A DNA stretch of 64,000 bases from Zygnema cylindricum (Eukaryota > Streptophyta > Zygnematophyceae > Zygnematales > Zygnemataceae), in NCBI GenBank assembly GCA_037447655.1, contig JBBHKE010002952.1, forward strand, positions 76,091 through 140,090, read 5' to 3'. Positions within the stretch are counted from its first letter, which is position 1, and each line of letters begins with the position of its first letter. Below, one piece after another: positions 1 to 15,135 of this stretch. The position numbers and the translations under genes are program-made. A model generated the notes under the pieces. It worked only from the letters and a program-made list of their open reading frames with translations, did not search any database and was not told the origin of the DNA.

Positions 1-940
1 AAATATATATATAGATATTTACACAATAGCCAGCCCTGTAACCGCTTCAGCATCGACTACAGCAGTAATGAGTAAAAAACTTTCACGTTTCACTCTTTAA
101 TTATTTACAAACACTGTTTATTATTTTGGGCTGAAAATCATTATTAGAGTTAATAACAGTAGTTTGGTCTTGACTTTTTTGGACCGACAATCATATAATA
201 GGATCAACAATAAACACTTTTTGAGGGAGTGGACTACAGTACAATCTCCAACATCTCCTTCCAGTACATTAGTATGTATATATATATATTATATATATAT
301 TAGTGTGTTATATATTTGCGCTTCACTACTACATCCTAATACTATATAACCCTAATAACAATGGGCAGTGTAGAAGTGCAAATCTAGTAGAATTAGTATT
401 ACAAAGTAGCATTATAATTTATATTATTATGATTAGCATTAGAAATTTTAATTCCATGTTAACACTTGTAAATGCTTAAACGCTATAATGATCCGCAGTG
501 TAGTGTTATCCACACTACTACACCGCTCATTGTTATTAGTGTTAATAACACTAATTCAGTCGCGACTTTTTTGGCCAAAAATCACAAAATAGAGTTTAAC
601 AACATTATTTAAGGTCGTGGACTACAATCTGCCACGTCTCCTTGCACTAAATTAATATTATTATTCTAATTTCGCATTAACACTAATAAACTTTAACGCT
701 AATAACGATGATCGATGAGTGATGGCGACATACACTACCCATCGCTATTAGAGTTAATAACTCTAATTCGAGTACCTGTTTTCTTTTACCCGTAATCATA
801 AGTTGGCGTTAACAACACTAATAGTTGAGAGGCTTATAATGAGCCACGTAACAAAATATAATTTGGAGTACTTAATTATTATAAAGAATCGACGCTAATA
901 ATTACCTAAGTCTAATAACGCTTAACGGTGTACCGTTTCT
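1..940. repeat. Decayed MITE cluster at window start
   Basis: AT-rich DNA with no supportable gene. At least two MITE-like units of about 200 bp can be seen. One begins TACACCG at 519 and fades near 712. One runs 730-932, from TACACTACCCATCGCTATTAG to CTTAACGGTGTA. A more diverged stretch (about 120-500) shares the phrases 'attagagttaataac' and 'gtggactaca'. Internal words such as 'ctgccacgtctcc' and 'ataacactaat' are shared with the cleaner copies at 42579, 39097 and 57581. Assignment to the family is by shared words and ends only. Confidence 0.6.
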
Positions 941-1317
941 GTACCGTACTTTGATCTAAAAAAAAAGGGTTTTTTAGGATTTTTTTTCACTTCTTTTTTT
1001 TGTCATTCGAAAAGATACTCTCCAGGATACTAGCTTTTTTAAGTTTTAAGGGTTAGAATGAAGTTTTCAACTTTTACTGTTTAAACTTTTCACAAGATGA
1101 CAAAATGTATCGTACAAAAAACGACACCGTCCAATCAAACAGTCTAAAAAAAGCACTTTTCTTTGACAGACTTATAGGTAATCATTAAACTTCTACTTTC
1201 CTTCCTTTTCAGACTTAGTTAGAGATATTTTTCATTCATTTAATTTCACTTTATACCACGATTAAATACCATACAAATAACAGTCCATTATTTCCTTAGT
1301 TTTTGCGATATCGATAT

Positions 1318-1456
1318 TTTCGACAAAATGGAGAAAATTCAAAAAAAATGATACTTGTCGACAAAATCAACAAAATTGACAAAATCGATAAAATTGACAA
1401 AATCGATAAAATCGACAAAATCGATAAAATCGACAAAATTGACAAAATCGATAAGG
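1318..1456 (+). repeat. Degenerate 9-10 bp tandem repeat (GACAAAATCGATAAAATC)
   Basis: About a dozen back-to-back copies of a 9-10 bp motif alternate GACAAAATY and GATAAAATY. The array is preceded by diverged copies from about 1318. No start codon, splice signal or family similarity suggests coding use. The rest of 940-2400 is AT-rich with poly-A and poly-T runs and shows nothing recognisable. Confidence 0.85.
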
Positions 1457-2371
1457 TAGTCCAAACTAATGACTTTTTTTGAAGATCAGTATTATGTACT
1501 GATATTGCAATTAAACCACGGGTGAGTTCTCTCGATCTACAACATTGCTAACCATCAGCAAATTCCCAATTTTTTTTTTTCCATTTGTCCAAAAATTTGA
1601 TAACAAAATCCATACTTATTCTGGATTTCTCGCTCTAACGGAAGAGGCTTTATCCACACTGATTGTGGTGTGTAAAAAAAACACAAATGCCCAAAGAAGA
1701 GAGAGGGAAACTTAAAAAAAAAAAAAGTAAACCTACACTAAAAGAAACTGCATATATACAAAACCCCTATTAACCCCAAAATCCGGCTCTCAAATGGGAA
1801 GTTTTAATTAAAATATTCAATTTAAACAGTTAAACATAATATTAATACTAAATCCGTCGGAAAATCGTCATGGTTCAAGACTGTCAAAGTTTTTTTTAAG
1901 GGTTTTCAAAATAAAAAATTGAAACTTTCAAGGGGTTTAACAATACAAAAATCAAGTTCTAATCCAAAATTTCTAAACTTTTGCGAGTGCAAAATAGATT
2001 TCAATTTGAAACTAGCAAAAAAAAACATAATATATCAGTTTCATCCCCAAAAAATTCAAATTATTTCGATATAATGGTAATTAGATGTAATGCTGTATTA
2101 ACAAAATGATTTAAATTTTCCGGACAATTTTTTCGTATAAAGATATATCGGATTTCATGAAACTTAAATTTTTTCCCAGTAATTGACACTAATCTTGATG
2201 TAAAGTATGGAATTTCTTATTTTTATGGAATTATCCACATTATTTCCAGGCAGTTTTGATTCTTTCTTCTCCTTTTTCAATTGGCATTATCAACACTATT
2301 TCCCACGCGCTTTTTTTTTTTTTTCAGTTTGTTTTTTTCTTAAGGCCACCGAAAAATTCCCTAATATTGGT

Positions 2372-2380
<9 letters not shown>

Positions 2381-2404
<24 letters not shown>
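2381..2404 (+). repeat. Poly-T run of about 24 nt in Aha1 intron 2
   Basis: A T homopolymer lies just downstream (on the minus strand) of the exon 2 donor. A second run of T lies near 2311. Such long runs are unstable and may be miscounted in the assembly. Confidence 0.8.
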
Positions 2405-2409
<5 letters not shown>

Positions 2410-2412
2410 TAC

Positions 2413-3381
2413 CTGTCCTCCTCCGGAACATTTGTTTGAGTCAATTTCAAAATTGTCGTCCCTTCCTCCGGCTCCTCCAATGTGATACAAACCTGCGGAA
2501 ATCAATTTGTACAAATTAAACTACAGTTAAATTACGTTTAAACACAGTTAAACAACGGTTAAACACAAGTAAATTACGGTTAAATACAGTTGATAGACAA
2601 ATTGTCAGACATTCGAAATATCAAATTATTAAGTATCAACACTATTAACCATTCTTCTTCTTTTTTTCCCAAAAAATCGAATTTTTCAATTTCCCAAAAT
2701 TTCCAGACTCTCAAATCCCCAAATCTTTAAATCCGAGAATCCCAAAATTCACAAAACTTTCCCAAAATTCTAAAATTATCCCCAAATTCCAAAAACCCCG
2801 AAATCCTCAGATTCTCCATTTGAATATCCAACTATCATAAAATTCAGAGAAAATAATGTGAATTGAATATTTGGAATTTTCCAAATATAAGCTAAAAAGA
2901 GTAAACTATTTGTATAAAAACCAAAAAAAAAAAATAAGGGATTTGGAATTTGAAAAAAATGGAAAAAAAAGGAAACACGCTAAAGTACCAAGAATAGTGC
3001 ACCAAAAATATAGCAATTTGTACCTCATTCGAGGACTTTCCAAACCAAATAAAAGTCTCCGCCACCATTTTCAAAAAACCCAGTTGTAAACATCAGCATT
3101 TTATGCAACAATTTATAAAATAGAATTTCAAATCTACATCGGTTTTCAAATTCTACATTTTTATGTCACAATTTATAGCATGAAAACTCAATCTCAAATC
3201 TACATCAAATTGTTAGATTCCAATGTGGAACACTTAAACGAATGTCAAATGATTAGATGTCGATTGATTAAATTTCAAATGATTCAATGGCAAATGACTC
3301 AATGTCAAATATTATTTTGCAATGTAACATTCAACAATGCGTGGATTTCAACATTAAAACCAATATTCTACACTCGAGGGT

Positions 3382-3420
<39 letters not shown>

Positions 3421-4447
3421 TACGAGAGAGAGCGGGAGATAAAGAAGGAGAGAATAACAGACGGCTTACCGTGGAATAAAGCCCATCCGCCCAGCTGTTA
3501 AACCTCCACTTTTGAACAATTACCGAATCCGTTTCCAATTTTTGAAAAATACCCACGACGGATCCATCGAACACCGAAAAACCTCCTCCCACCTGTGGAT
3601 TAATTGTCGCTTTCGATTGGGTAAAAGCCATCCATCTCCTCTCGTCCATCAAAACGTCGTAAAGATCTCGTCTCCGACACCGAAATTGTTGACTCAATTT
3701 TATCGTTCGAAACCCGGCCTTCTCCTTTTCTTTCTCTTTTTTCTCTTTCTCTTTTTTTTCTTTCTCTTTTTGTTCTTTCTCTTTCTGTTTTTGAATTTGC
3801 GCTTGCGTTTGTCGCGACACATCGTCGTCGTCTTTCGCCGTACTTTTTGTCGCGTCGCTTTTCGTCTTTTCCTCGCCAGCTGGCGGTTTCCCGCTTTTCA
3901 TGCGAAGGATTTCGTCTTTTGCGGGTCCGCCTTCGGCCAATTCCTTAACCACAGTTCGAACTTTATCCATAACTAAACTCTTCCCCTTTTTTAATAAAAT
4001 TCCGCGAAAAATGTCGCTTTCTTTCGTATTTTCCTTCACCGAAACGCGAAAATCCGGATCCTCGTCAGCATTTTCGTCAGCAATGTACGGCAATTCGACC
4101 GTACCTTCCCCTTTCGCCACAATTTTGTCGTTTTCCTCTCCTCCTACCTTGCGGAGTACTCCTTCCCACTTCAATTTCACATTCAATTCGTACCCCGGGA
4201 TGATCTTTCCTTTCCGTACATTCACGTACGCTTCTCCCGAAACGGAATGTACGGAAAGTATGCTGACTTCCGTACAAATGTCCTTTTCGGTTTCGCTTGA
4301 AATCCGTACGTTTTCGAAAAGTTCCCCGAAACGACGTTTGGACCATTCGAGACAATCGCGTTCCGCCCAATGCCAAGCTGCCACGTTGGCACCGTCCGTA
4401 CGGTCTGACACGATCCATCTTTTGTCGCCTTCCCCAAACTTCGCCAT
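2413..4447 (-). CDS. AHSA1: Aha1-type activator of Hsp90 ATPase (3' end not found)
   Basis: Aha1 co-chaperones bind Hsp90 in the cytosol and stimulate its ATPase. Exon 1 (4447-3470) starts at MAKFGEGDKRWIV and encodes 326 residues. They hold an Aha1 N-terminal domain (about 15-165, with the family phrase GYELNVKLKWEG), a charged linker of K/E repeats (about 225-258), and the start of the AHSA1 C-terminal domain (about 262 onward). It ends at a GTAAGC donor (3469-3464). Exon 2 (2492-2413, acceptor GCAG, donor GTATTG) continues in frame with EEPEEGTTILKLTQTNVPEE, which closely resembles plant-type Aha1 C-termini. The family normally ends about 35 residues later with a GW..IK..FGFG segment. I could not find that exon in 1-2412. 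Reading on past the exon 1 donor gives only a serine/leucine low-complexity tail, so the splice is preferred. Identification is firm; the 3' structure is open. Confidence 0.9.
2510..2597 (+). repeat. Degenerate tandem repeat around TTAAAYACRGTTAAA
   Basis: Five or six imperfect copies of a 13-15 bp unit (e.g. TTAAACACAGTTAAACAACGG) lie in the large Aha1 intron between exons 1 and 2. The rest of that intron (2600-3400) is AT-rich with no recognised content apart from the GA run below. Confidence 0.6.
3385..3417 (+). repeat. (GA)n microsatellite
   Basis: About 16 GA dinucleotides lie in the Aha1 intron, close to the exon 1 donor. Similar GA or CT tracts recur in many introns of this window. 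Confidence 0.9.
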
Positions 4448-4551
4448 GACCTAAAAAAGTACGGCAAACCCTAAAAAAAGGAGTTGAAAAAAACAAAAAA
4501 AAAGGGAGGAGGGAATTTTCTTTGTACGGAAGAGGAAAGAAGGGAAATAGG

Positions 4552-4835
4552 AGTTTATGGTGGAGAAAGGGGGAGAGAAGGGAGGGGAAAGGGCGGGGAG
4601 GGGGGGGTGGAGGGAGAGAGAGGGAGAGAGAGAGCAGTTTCCGCCTTTTTGGTTGCTACCTCCTCATCCGGTACATAGCACACCGTCAATAGTTTGCCGC
4701 CCTGTTCCGGCCACTGCAGATTGTACAAAGCCTGTCGAGCCGCAGTAGCCTCCTCCACACTCGAATACTGGACATAGAGGGAGAGAAGGACAGAGAGAAA
4801 GGGAGGGAGGGAGAGAGAGAGAGAGAGCAGAATCT
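4552..4835 (+). repeat. GA-rich low-complexity DNA around the Acinus-like exon
   Basis: Purine-rich (GGGA/GAGA) DNA flanks the isolated exon on both sides (4552-4635 and 4776-4830). On the minus strand it supplies the pyrimidine tract before the acceptor. Confidence 0.75.
4660..4767 (-). pseudogene. Isolated exon with Acinus-like RRM fragment
   Basis: On the minus strand, after a pyrimidine-rich tract and CAG acceptor (4768), the frame reads YSSVEEATAARQALYNLQWP and then GGKLLTVCYVPDEE. This is the second half of the RRM of Acinus (ACIN1 and plant SAP-domain homologues), the apoptosis- and splicing-associated protein of the ASAP complex. A GTAGCA donor at 4659 gives the listed end; reading on, the frame runs VATKKAETA and then into Ser/Leu/Pro low complexity. 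I find neither the first half of the RRM nor the C-terminal RSB motif nearby, and the Aha1 start codon is only about 200 bp away. It is either one exon of a gene whose other exons I cannot see or a stranded fragment. Confidence 0.6.
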
Positions 4836-5362
4836 GTCCACGTGGCGGCCAACGAGAGGCTGGCGCGTCTCTTAGAAGGTTCGCGGAGAATCTGGCGTCA
4901 CAAATATACGGCGGATATTTGGCTTTCAAGGAAAATACATGTACGGAAAATGGTAAAATGTGTACGGAATACATATGAACCTTAAGTACAAAATTTTATA
5001 AGAAAATACGAAACGTGCGTACGAAATGCTGAATACGGAATCGATTCGATTTAACTCACCGATTAGGTTTGATCGAACGGTCATAATCGTGTCCGTAAAA
5101 TAGGGAGATAGTACGAAATAACGTACAGAATGTAACAAATGTAATTAAAATATGTGCAAAAAGTACACAAAAACGGTTTCAAAGAACGTTATTCGAAGTT
5201 TCCACTGTTGTCGCGAACCCTAGATTTCGTACGGCGATATTTTAAACGTTTAGGTCGCAATGGACGGTGTCCGTACATTCGATTCCGATGTGTCCCCATG
5301 CATCACTGCCTAGTAGTACAATGCCGTACAATAGTACAAAACTTTGATTACAATAGTACATA

Positions 5363-5836
5363 AATAATGACGTGAAACTGTACGTTTTGTCAGATTCTGT
5401 ACTTGTACTTAATTTACAGTGGATATATTCGGCGCCCAAATTTACGCCCAAACTAGAGTTATTGAAAAATTAGAGTAAATTTCCTTTATGAAAAAGTTCT
5501 ATCACACAAATTAGAGTTCATAACTCTAATTTTTTTTTTTACTTTTTTACTCTAATTTTTTCTTTACTCTAATTACGATTCGCGGTGTACTATACAGTAC
5601 AGTACACTACACCGCGAATAGTAATTAGAGTAAAGAAATAATTAGAGTAAAAAAACGAAAAATAATAATTAGAGTTGTTAACTCTATTTTGGGTAATCAG
5701 CCCTTTTCAAAAAAAAAATTTACTCTAATTTATCAATAACTCTAATTTGGGCGTAAATTTGGGCACTGAATATATCTACTGTAAATTAGGTACAAGTATA
5801 GAATCTGACAAAACGTACAGTTTCACGTCATTATGA
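5363..5836. repeat. Long inverted repeat from two head-to-head MITE ends
   Basis: Two arms of about 228 bp (5363-5589 and 5608-5836) are imperfect reverse complements around an 18-bp spacer. Both arms start at the spacer with the terminal sequence TACACCGCGAAT and share words such as 'cgtacgttttgtcagattct' in opposite orientation. The left arm is a truncated, reverse-oriented copy of the element whose full copy is 5608-6119. Confidence 0.85.
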
Positions 5837-6119
5837 CGTTTGCACTACGCTGTTTGTTAAAACGCAGTTACATGATAACGGCCTGTATTAAATCATTATT
5901 TGTACTTTTTTACTTAATATAAGTACAACTTTGTCGGACACCGACCGTACGTCATACTATTTAAAACGGCACTCTATTAGAGTTATTAACGCTCATTCAA
6001 AAAGTACCTTAAATAATGTAAAGAATAATTTAGAATAAGGTACTCTATTTAGGGTGATAGAGTCAAAATTTGAGGCGACGGAATTAGCGTAAATAACACT
6101 AATTACGATTCGCGGTGTA
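5608..6119 (+). mobile_element. MITE family A, full copy (512 bp)
   Basis: The element begins TACACCGCGAATAGTAATTAG and ends AATTACGATTCGCGGTGTA, so its ends are inverted repeats flanked by TA. It encodes nothing. Copies of similar length with shared interior occur at 13498-14020, 41996-42500 and 57079-57577. Ends CACCG...CGGTG with a TA at each side fit a Tc1/mariner-type nonautonomous element. No transposase is present in the window, so this superfamily call is inference. Confidence 0.8.
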
Positions 6120-6830
6120 GTACAGGTTAGTTCAATCGATACTATACATTTGGCAGTTTAAATAATGGGAAAGACACCTTAGTTTACTTTTGTAATATTT
6201 AGTGCGGACCATATATTCATACTTTACTCGTCTAGAATATTATAATTTACATATGGTTTTAAAAATAGCACATTTGGGATGTGCTACAATGACCAAAACT
6301 ACGAGAAGATAGGAGAATAATGACGATAAAAATGTTAGCGTATGTATTGATATATAATACTGGTTATAAAATGGATAGAGGCTTAAAAATAATGTTGCCA
6401 ATAAAATGAATGATATGGATATATATAATTATATAGCGTTGCCGCATAAAGATAGAGTTGACATTTAAATGGTATAAATATAGAGTACATAATGCGGATA
6501 CTGCTCGACACAAATAGAGTTAGAATATTTCGAACATTAACACTTTATTTCTATAACCTACACTAAATTATGTTTCGCGGCATGACTCGTTATGTGCTTA
6601 ACAAAATATTATTGTCAAAACTTCAAGGCGAACCATTATTAGTGTAGATAACACCAAATCCGTCTCAATGCTTGGCCCTCTGAACACAAACGAGCGTTAT
6701 TAAATATTAACTAGGATTTTCTTTCTTCAAGTTAATTCTTTTTTTGTGGTTCACAATTGTCCGCGTCATTTGGACTAAAAATTTAAAAAATCGACGCTAA
6801 AAAAAATTCCATTCTAACTATTTATTGGCG
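6120..6830. other. AT-rich spacer without a gene
   Basis: I see no gene. Short phrases shared with the MITEs (e.g. 'ccattattagtgtagataacacc' near 6635) suggest further decayed insertions. Confidence 0.6.
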
Positions 6831-6912
6831 CTGATTGTGATTCACCGTGTAGTTTAAAGTTTTGGGTCAAAAATACATTCACTCGAATTAGAGTGATTAA
6901 TAATTTTTTTTT

Positions 6913-7058
6913 CCACTTAAACCATCTTTTCTCCCCACACACTTGTCCGATTTTCAAATGGAGACGGCCAATCGGAAGGTAAGAATCTTGCCTTTCAATT
7001 GCAACTGTCAGATCCATAATCCGACAAGCGTGTGCAAAGAAAAGATGTTTTAAGTGGC
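6913..7058 (+). mobile_element. MITE family C core, copy 3
   Basis: The core starts CCACTTAAACCATCTTTTC and ends AAAAGATGTTTTAAGTGGC, forming an inverted repeat. The interior matches the cores at 14318-14452, 15180-15320 and 57820-57965 (shared 'gccaatcggaag' and 'gtcagatc'). No coding capacity. Confidence 0.75.
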
Positions 7059-7314
7059 AAAAAAAAAGCATAACTTGAATAGCGATTAGCGATTTACTTT
7101 ATTATACACAAGCCGAATTTCCGGCAACTTTTTTTTTTCTTTTTTAACTACTCGGATCTCGCGCAGCCAATCACAAACGTCGGAAGAATAACGAAACTCA
7201 CAGCAGGCAGCGGCAAAAAAATCAAATAAAATTGACTGCCCAGCAGAAAAAAGTCTATCTGCCCGGCACTCACGCAGCCAATCACAAACGTGAAAAAAGT
7301 CACAGACAGACAGG

Positions 7315-7353
7315 CAGAAGAGGAGGGAGGAGGGAGAGGGAGGGGGAGGGAAA

Positions 7354-7387
<34 letters not shown>

Positions 7388-7480
7388 GAGAGAGGGAGAG
7401 GGAGAGAGAAGACGTGGAAGAGAGATTGGAGCAAGGATGAGGAAGGGAGGAAAGAAAGAGAGAGAGGGAGGGAGACGGGC
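7315..7480 (+). repeat. G-rich tract with G33 homopolymer
   Basis: GGGA/GAGGA repeats enclose an uninterrupted run of 33 G at 7354-7386. Apparent reading frames here are glycine/arginine low complexity only. The length of the G run is probably uncertain in the assembly. Confidence 0.9.
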
Positions 7481-7559
7481 GCTCTTGTTAGTAATATAAA
7501 TTATCGTATTGCGAACTGTTGTCCAATTATTATTTCTTAAATTGCAAAACCAGTTTACA

Positions 7560-8480
7560 ATTTATCTCTTAAATTTTTAGACTTCTCCACTTTCCCCTTT
7601 TGTTTGAACCTCATGACATGCTTGTTATTTTTTTTTTGGGAATAAAAAACATTCCCGATAATGACGATATTTATTAACATGATTCTAAAAGCCCTAAAAA
7701 ACCTTTAAAAACCCTAAAAAGCCCTAAAAAACATTCAATTTATTGTCGTTTTTTAACCGTCAAACTTTTTAATTTCATGTTAAAAAAAATATTTTTCAAA
7801 CTTTATTTCAATTTAAATTTATATTTGAACTTAAATTATATTTCAAACAAATGTCAAAATGGAAAATTTAGAGATATCTTTCGTTTGCAAATTCATAAAT
7901 TATAAAAAATATTCCTTCATTATCTAATTTCTTAAGATTTATTATAACGAGTATTCCAAGGAAACAAATAAAAATAAAAATCTTAATAATAATAATAAAA
8001 TAAATAAATAAACAAAATAAAATAAAAAATTATTTGATATAACACATGAAATTTTTATTTTTCGATGACACGACAAAAAACTCATTTTCCTAAATTGAAG
8101 AATCATTTAAAAATTTCCTCTAATTTTATTTCAAAGAAAACAATTACTTTCTCAAAAAATATTATCAAAAATTCTTGAAACGTCCGTAAACATTACATTT
8201 AAACATTTCCTTCTCCTTCCTTTATTCCTTTGTTTTTATCAACAATTTTATTTTGTTTCCGATAAAAAAATCAAACATTATATAATTTCCCAAACCCGAT
8301 AAAAACTCATTTCCCAAAACAAAGCACACCAAAAAATTTGATGCTGAAATTTTCTCCTACTTCCTCTATTTTTTTTTTATTTTCAAAAAAACAAAAGAAC
8401 GTATTTCCTCTAATAAAAATCATATTTTCTCGACAAAAAACCATATTTTTTCATCAGAAAACATATGTTCCCGTCAAAAT
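7560..8480. other. AT-rich 3' flank of the SMYD-like gene
   Basis: No gene is seen. Irregular CCCTAAAA-type repeats at 7690-7735 look loosely telomere-like but are not in register. Confidence 0.55.
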
Positions 8481-8501
8481 ATTTTTTTGACAAAAACAAA
8501 G

Positions 8502-11843
<3,342 letters not shown>

Positions 11844-12099
11844 TTTTTGGGGGGGGAAGGGGAGGGGAGGAGGGGAGGGGGCAGGGAGGAAGGGTGAGGG
11901 AGGGGGGAGGGGAGGGGAGGGGGGAGGGGAGGGGAGGGGAGGGAAGGGGAGGGAAGGGGAGGGAAGGGGAGGGTATGGGGGGAGGGGAGGAGGGGAGGAG
12001 GGAGGAGGAAGAGAGGCAGTCTTTTTTTTTCTTGTTTCTTTTCCTTTGAAGGGTTTTGAATCTCAGGTTTACCTAAAAAGGAATTATTTTTTTGGATAG

Positions 12100-13480
12100 A
12101 AAGAAATAAATAATATTTGGAGTAAAATACGGATAATTACTCATCATTCTTTTTGTTGTTGTTTTTTTTTTTTTTTTTAATGGGAAAACATAATAATAAT
12201 AAGAATCAATTTTTTTTATGTTTAGGTTTTAGGGTTTAAAGTTTCAAGTTTTAGACTTTATAGGGTTTCAAGTTTAGGGTGGAAGTTTTAGGTTTCACTT
12301 TAGGGTTAGGGTTTAATTTGTTTTTGTAATTGTTTTTTGTTTTTAGCTTTTGTTTTTGTTTTTTTGTTTTTTATTTTTATTTTTGTTTATGTTTTTTTTG
12401 TTTTTTGTGTTTGTTTTTGTGTTTTTGTTTTTTGTTATTAAATTTTGTTTTTGTTTTTTTTTTTTTGTTTTTAATTTTTTTTTTTGTTTTGAAATGCCCT
12501 AATCTTCAGGTTTTCCGTTTTCTTCTTTCCTTCTGACTGTCGGATGTTGATAAATCGACTATGTTTAAATGTCAAAATCGACGCAGTATCAGATAGTACA
12601 AAAAATGTCTCCCTTCATTTTTTTAAATCTTAAGTACCAAGTTTTAAATTTTTAAAGTTCCCTTTTACGTCTCGAAAAGTGCGGACGTTTTTCGTGCGAA
12701 GTGCGCACCATCAAATTTAAAATACGGGAATTGTATTGTCGTGTACTGTACCGTTCTGTAGTAAGCTACGAGACAATGATTACAAAATTATTACTGAGTA
12801 ATAAAAATATCCGTACAAGAACAGTACTGTACTGTAAATTACTAAATTTACAATGAACCGACGCAAATCAAACGACAAACAACCGTAAACTGAAAATAAC
12901 GTGCGCACTAAATTACATCTTGAAAAATAACGTTTCAACAAATTTCACAATTGAAATCGCACGTCTAACTGTTGAGAGAGAAATATAGAAGAGCGAGAGG
13001 AATTTAGTGTGTCGTGGGAGATATGTTGGGGGAAATAGTTAAATATTTAAAAAGTCTTTGCTGCAAAAATTGCGATGGTAATTTACACGTGACATACCAC
13101 GCTATATACAGTTGAAAATATAAAACAGTATATTATAAAGTACTATAATATAGCATACTATATTTTTTCCACTTATCGCCCGATAAGGAATTTGCTGGTC
13201 TCGGAGCGATATATCGGGACCCGTCAGCGTTCGATTAGCGACAGAGGTCGCAAACGGTCATCCGAAACCATAACTGACTGTTAACCGACCCCCCGCGTCG
13301 AATCAGGAACGGATTCGGTTGCCAAATTTGGAGGGCCGGGCGGATTCGGGCTGTTGATTCACAGAAAAAATAAAATCGGTTATGGTCGGGCAAGCAAAAA
13401 ACCTATAAAATTGAAAATTTTGTAATGTCCATGCAATCCAGCATTATCGTACTTTGTACTTTTGTTATCGTGGAAGGTAT
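12100..13480. other. T-rich and low-complexity spacer
   Basis: 12225-12320 has irregular TTTAGGGTTT words. 12325-12490 is TTTTTG-rich. 13220-13400 contains a diverged copy of dispersed repeat D ('ggtcgcaaacggtcatccgaaacc'). No gene is supported. Confidence 0.55.
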
Positions 13481-13497
13481 ATAGGAGATGTACCACT

Positions 13498-14020
13498 ACA
13501 CCGTGAATCGCTATTAGCGTAATGAAATAGATAGCGTAATAAAACAATTAGCGTTATTTACGCTAATTGGGAATTTCAGTTTTTTTCCAAAAAAACTTTT
13601 ATTCTAACTTATCATTAACTCTAATTTGTAAACTGCTTTGTAAAAGTTTTCGGCGAATAATATTTCCACACTAAAATATGTTCATGTACGAAATTGTTCA
13701 AATCGTACGCCGTCGCGTTTTTTTGACATCCGCGTATGCCGGAAATATTTACGCAATTGCATGTTAGCGCGACTACGGGACATCGTGAATATTTTTTTTG
13801 TACTTTTCTACTTGAAAAAAGTACAAAATAGTACGTCTCTGACAGTTCGTACACCACCCTTATTAAAATGGTACCATATTAGAGTTATGAACCCTATTTA
13901 ATGGGGTACCTCAAATAACGTTTAGAAACATTTAGAACCATTAATTCTATTTGAGAATTTGCGGAAAAAAACAGGGTACCTCAACTAGAGTCATGAACGC
14001 TAATAGCAATTCACGGTGTA
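13498..14020 (+). mobile_element. MITE family A, diverged copy (523 bp)
   Basis: Begins TACACCGTGAATCGCTATTAG and ends AGCAATTCACGGTGTA. Interior landmarks match family A in order: an early AATTAGCGTTATTTACGC segment, a central 'gtactttt...aaaagtac' stem and a late 'attagagttatgaacc' segment. No open frame of interest. Confidence 0.75.
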
Positions 14021-14034
14021 ATTTTGTACTTATT

Positions 14035-14222
14035 CGGGTACGGGCGGGTACGGTTAGTCGCGATAAATAGAGTTTCGGTTAACTTTTATTTTCGTAAACG
14101 CGTTTCGGGTAACGGTTAACAATTTACGAGCGTGACATAACCCGGTCGGGCTCAGATTTTGAAAAAAAAAAAACGGTCGGTCTAGGTTATCTAAAATTTT
14201 GACTTTTGCAACCTCTGATTAG
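14035..14222 (+). repeat. Dispersed repeat D, plus copy
   Basis: Contains 'gggcgggtacggttagtcgcg', 'taacggttaacaat' and 'gcgtgaca', and matches the reverse complement of 18002-18195 over most of its length. Function unknown. The pair lies in opposite orientation on either side of the pseudokinase gene. Confidence 0.75.
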
Positions 14223-14317
14223 CGATAACTGTCGGTATCGGTATTATCGCGATAAATTTCTTGCCGATACACAACACTATCAGTTAAACCATATGTGTAC
14301 GAAAAGGATAATAAAAC

Positions 14318-14452
14318 ATATTTTTTCCGTACACACTTGTCCTATTCTCAATTTGAGACCGCCAATCGGAAGCTGAGAACCCTACATTTCAATTGCAGCC
14401 GTCAGATCTACAATCCGACACGTGTGTACGGAGAAAAGATGTTTTACGTGGC
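14318..14452 (+). mobile_element. MITE family C core, copy 4
   Basis: Inverted-repeat core with 'ccgtacacacttgtc' at one end and 'gtgtgtacggagaaaagatg' at the other. The interior 'gaccgccaatcggaagctgag' is shared with the other copies. Confidence 0.75.
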
Positions 14453-15135
14453 GATAGAAATTATTTAAAAAAACGTTTAAAGACTATAAGAGTTACAAAC
14501 ATGGAGTCTACCTCTAAAATATTAGAAAAAAACAAAACAGCACTAACAAAAAACAAACATCCAAAACAAAAAATAAAAAAGTTGGACCGCGTACAAAAAG
14601 AAAAAAACCAATGAGAAGAGAGAGAGAGCAGAGAGTGACAGACTGACACTCTGACACAAAGGAATTTGAAAAGTCAAAAATGCCGGAGGCATGAAGGAAG
14701 CACGTGTGACGTGACGTGAAGTCAGTTGAATATTCACTATATTTCAATCAGCGTCAGTGAGACGTCAGCACTCCAGGAAATAAGTTAAAATAGTACGGCT
14801 GCTAGTGGAGCCATCTCAAGTGGTCAAATAAAAATGTATAGCGTGTTTTAGGAAACGAGAGTGCCATTCACCGCGTTTCTTCAACCGACATATTTGTTCA
14901 TGGACTTTATACTGTAATATTCTACAAATCGGTACGTTGCAAATATTTTCGCGGTCTTTGCATTTTCACTTTTATAGCGAACGCGATTTTCAGCTACGCG
15001 ACAAAATTTCATTTCTTTGGATTCTGGGTAATAAACTTTGTGAGGTACGGAAATATTTGTCGGTAGTGCCAGCCTTGCAAGTGTATGCCAAAAAGTCAAA
15101 AACGCGTTTTTAAAGGAAAAATACTCATTGTCCGC

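Noticed and set aside
3368-3469. Continuation of Aha1 exon 1 as a Ser/Leu-rich tail
   Set aside because: It reads through the GTAAGC donor into a (GA)n repeat; exon 2 continues the domain.
12225-12320. TTTAGGG-like words suggesting a telomere or interstitial telomeric repeat
   Set aside because: Units are irregular in length and sequence; the CCCTAAAA words at 7690-7735 are equally out of register.
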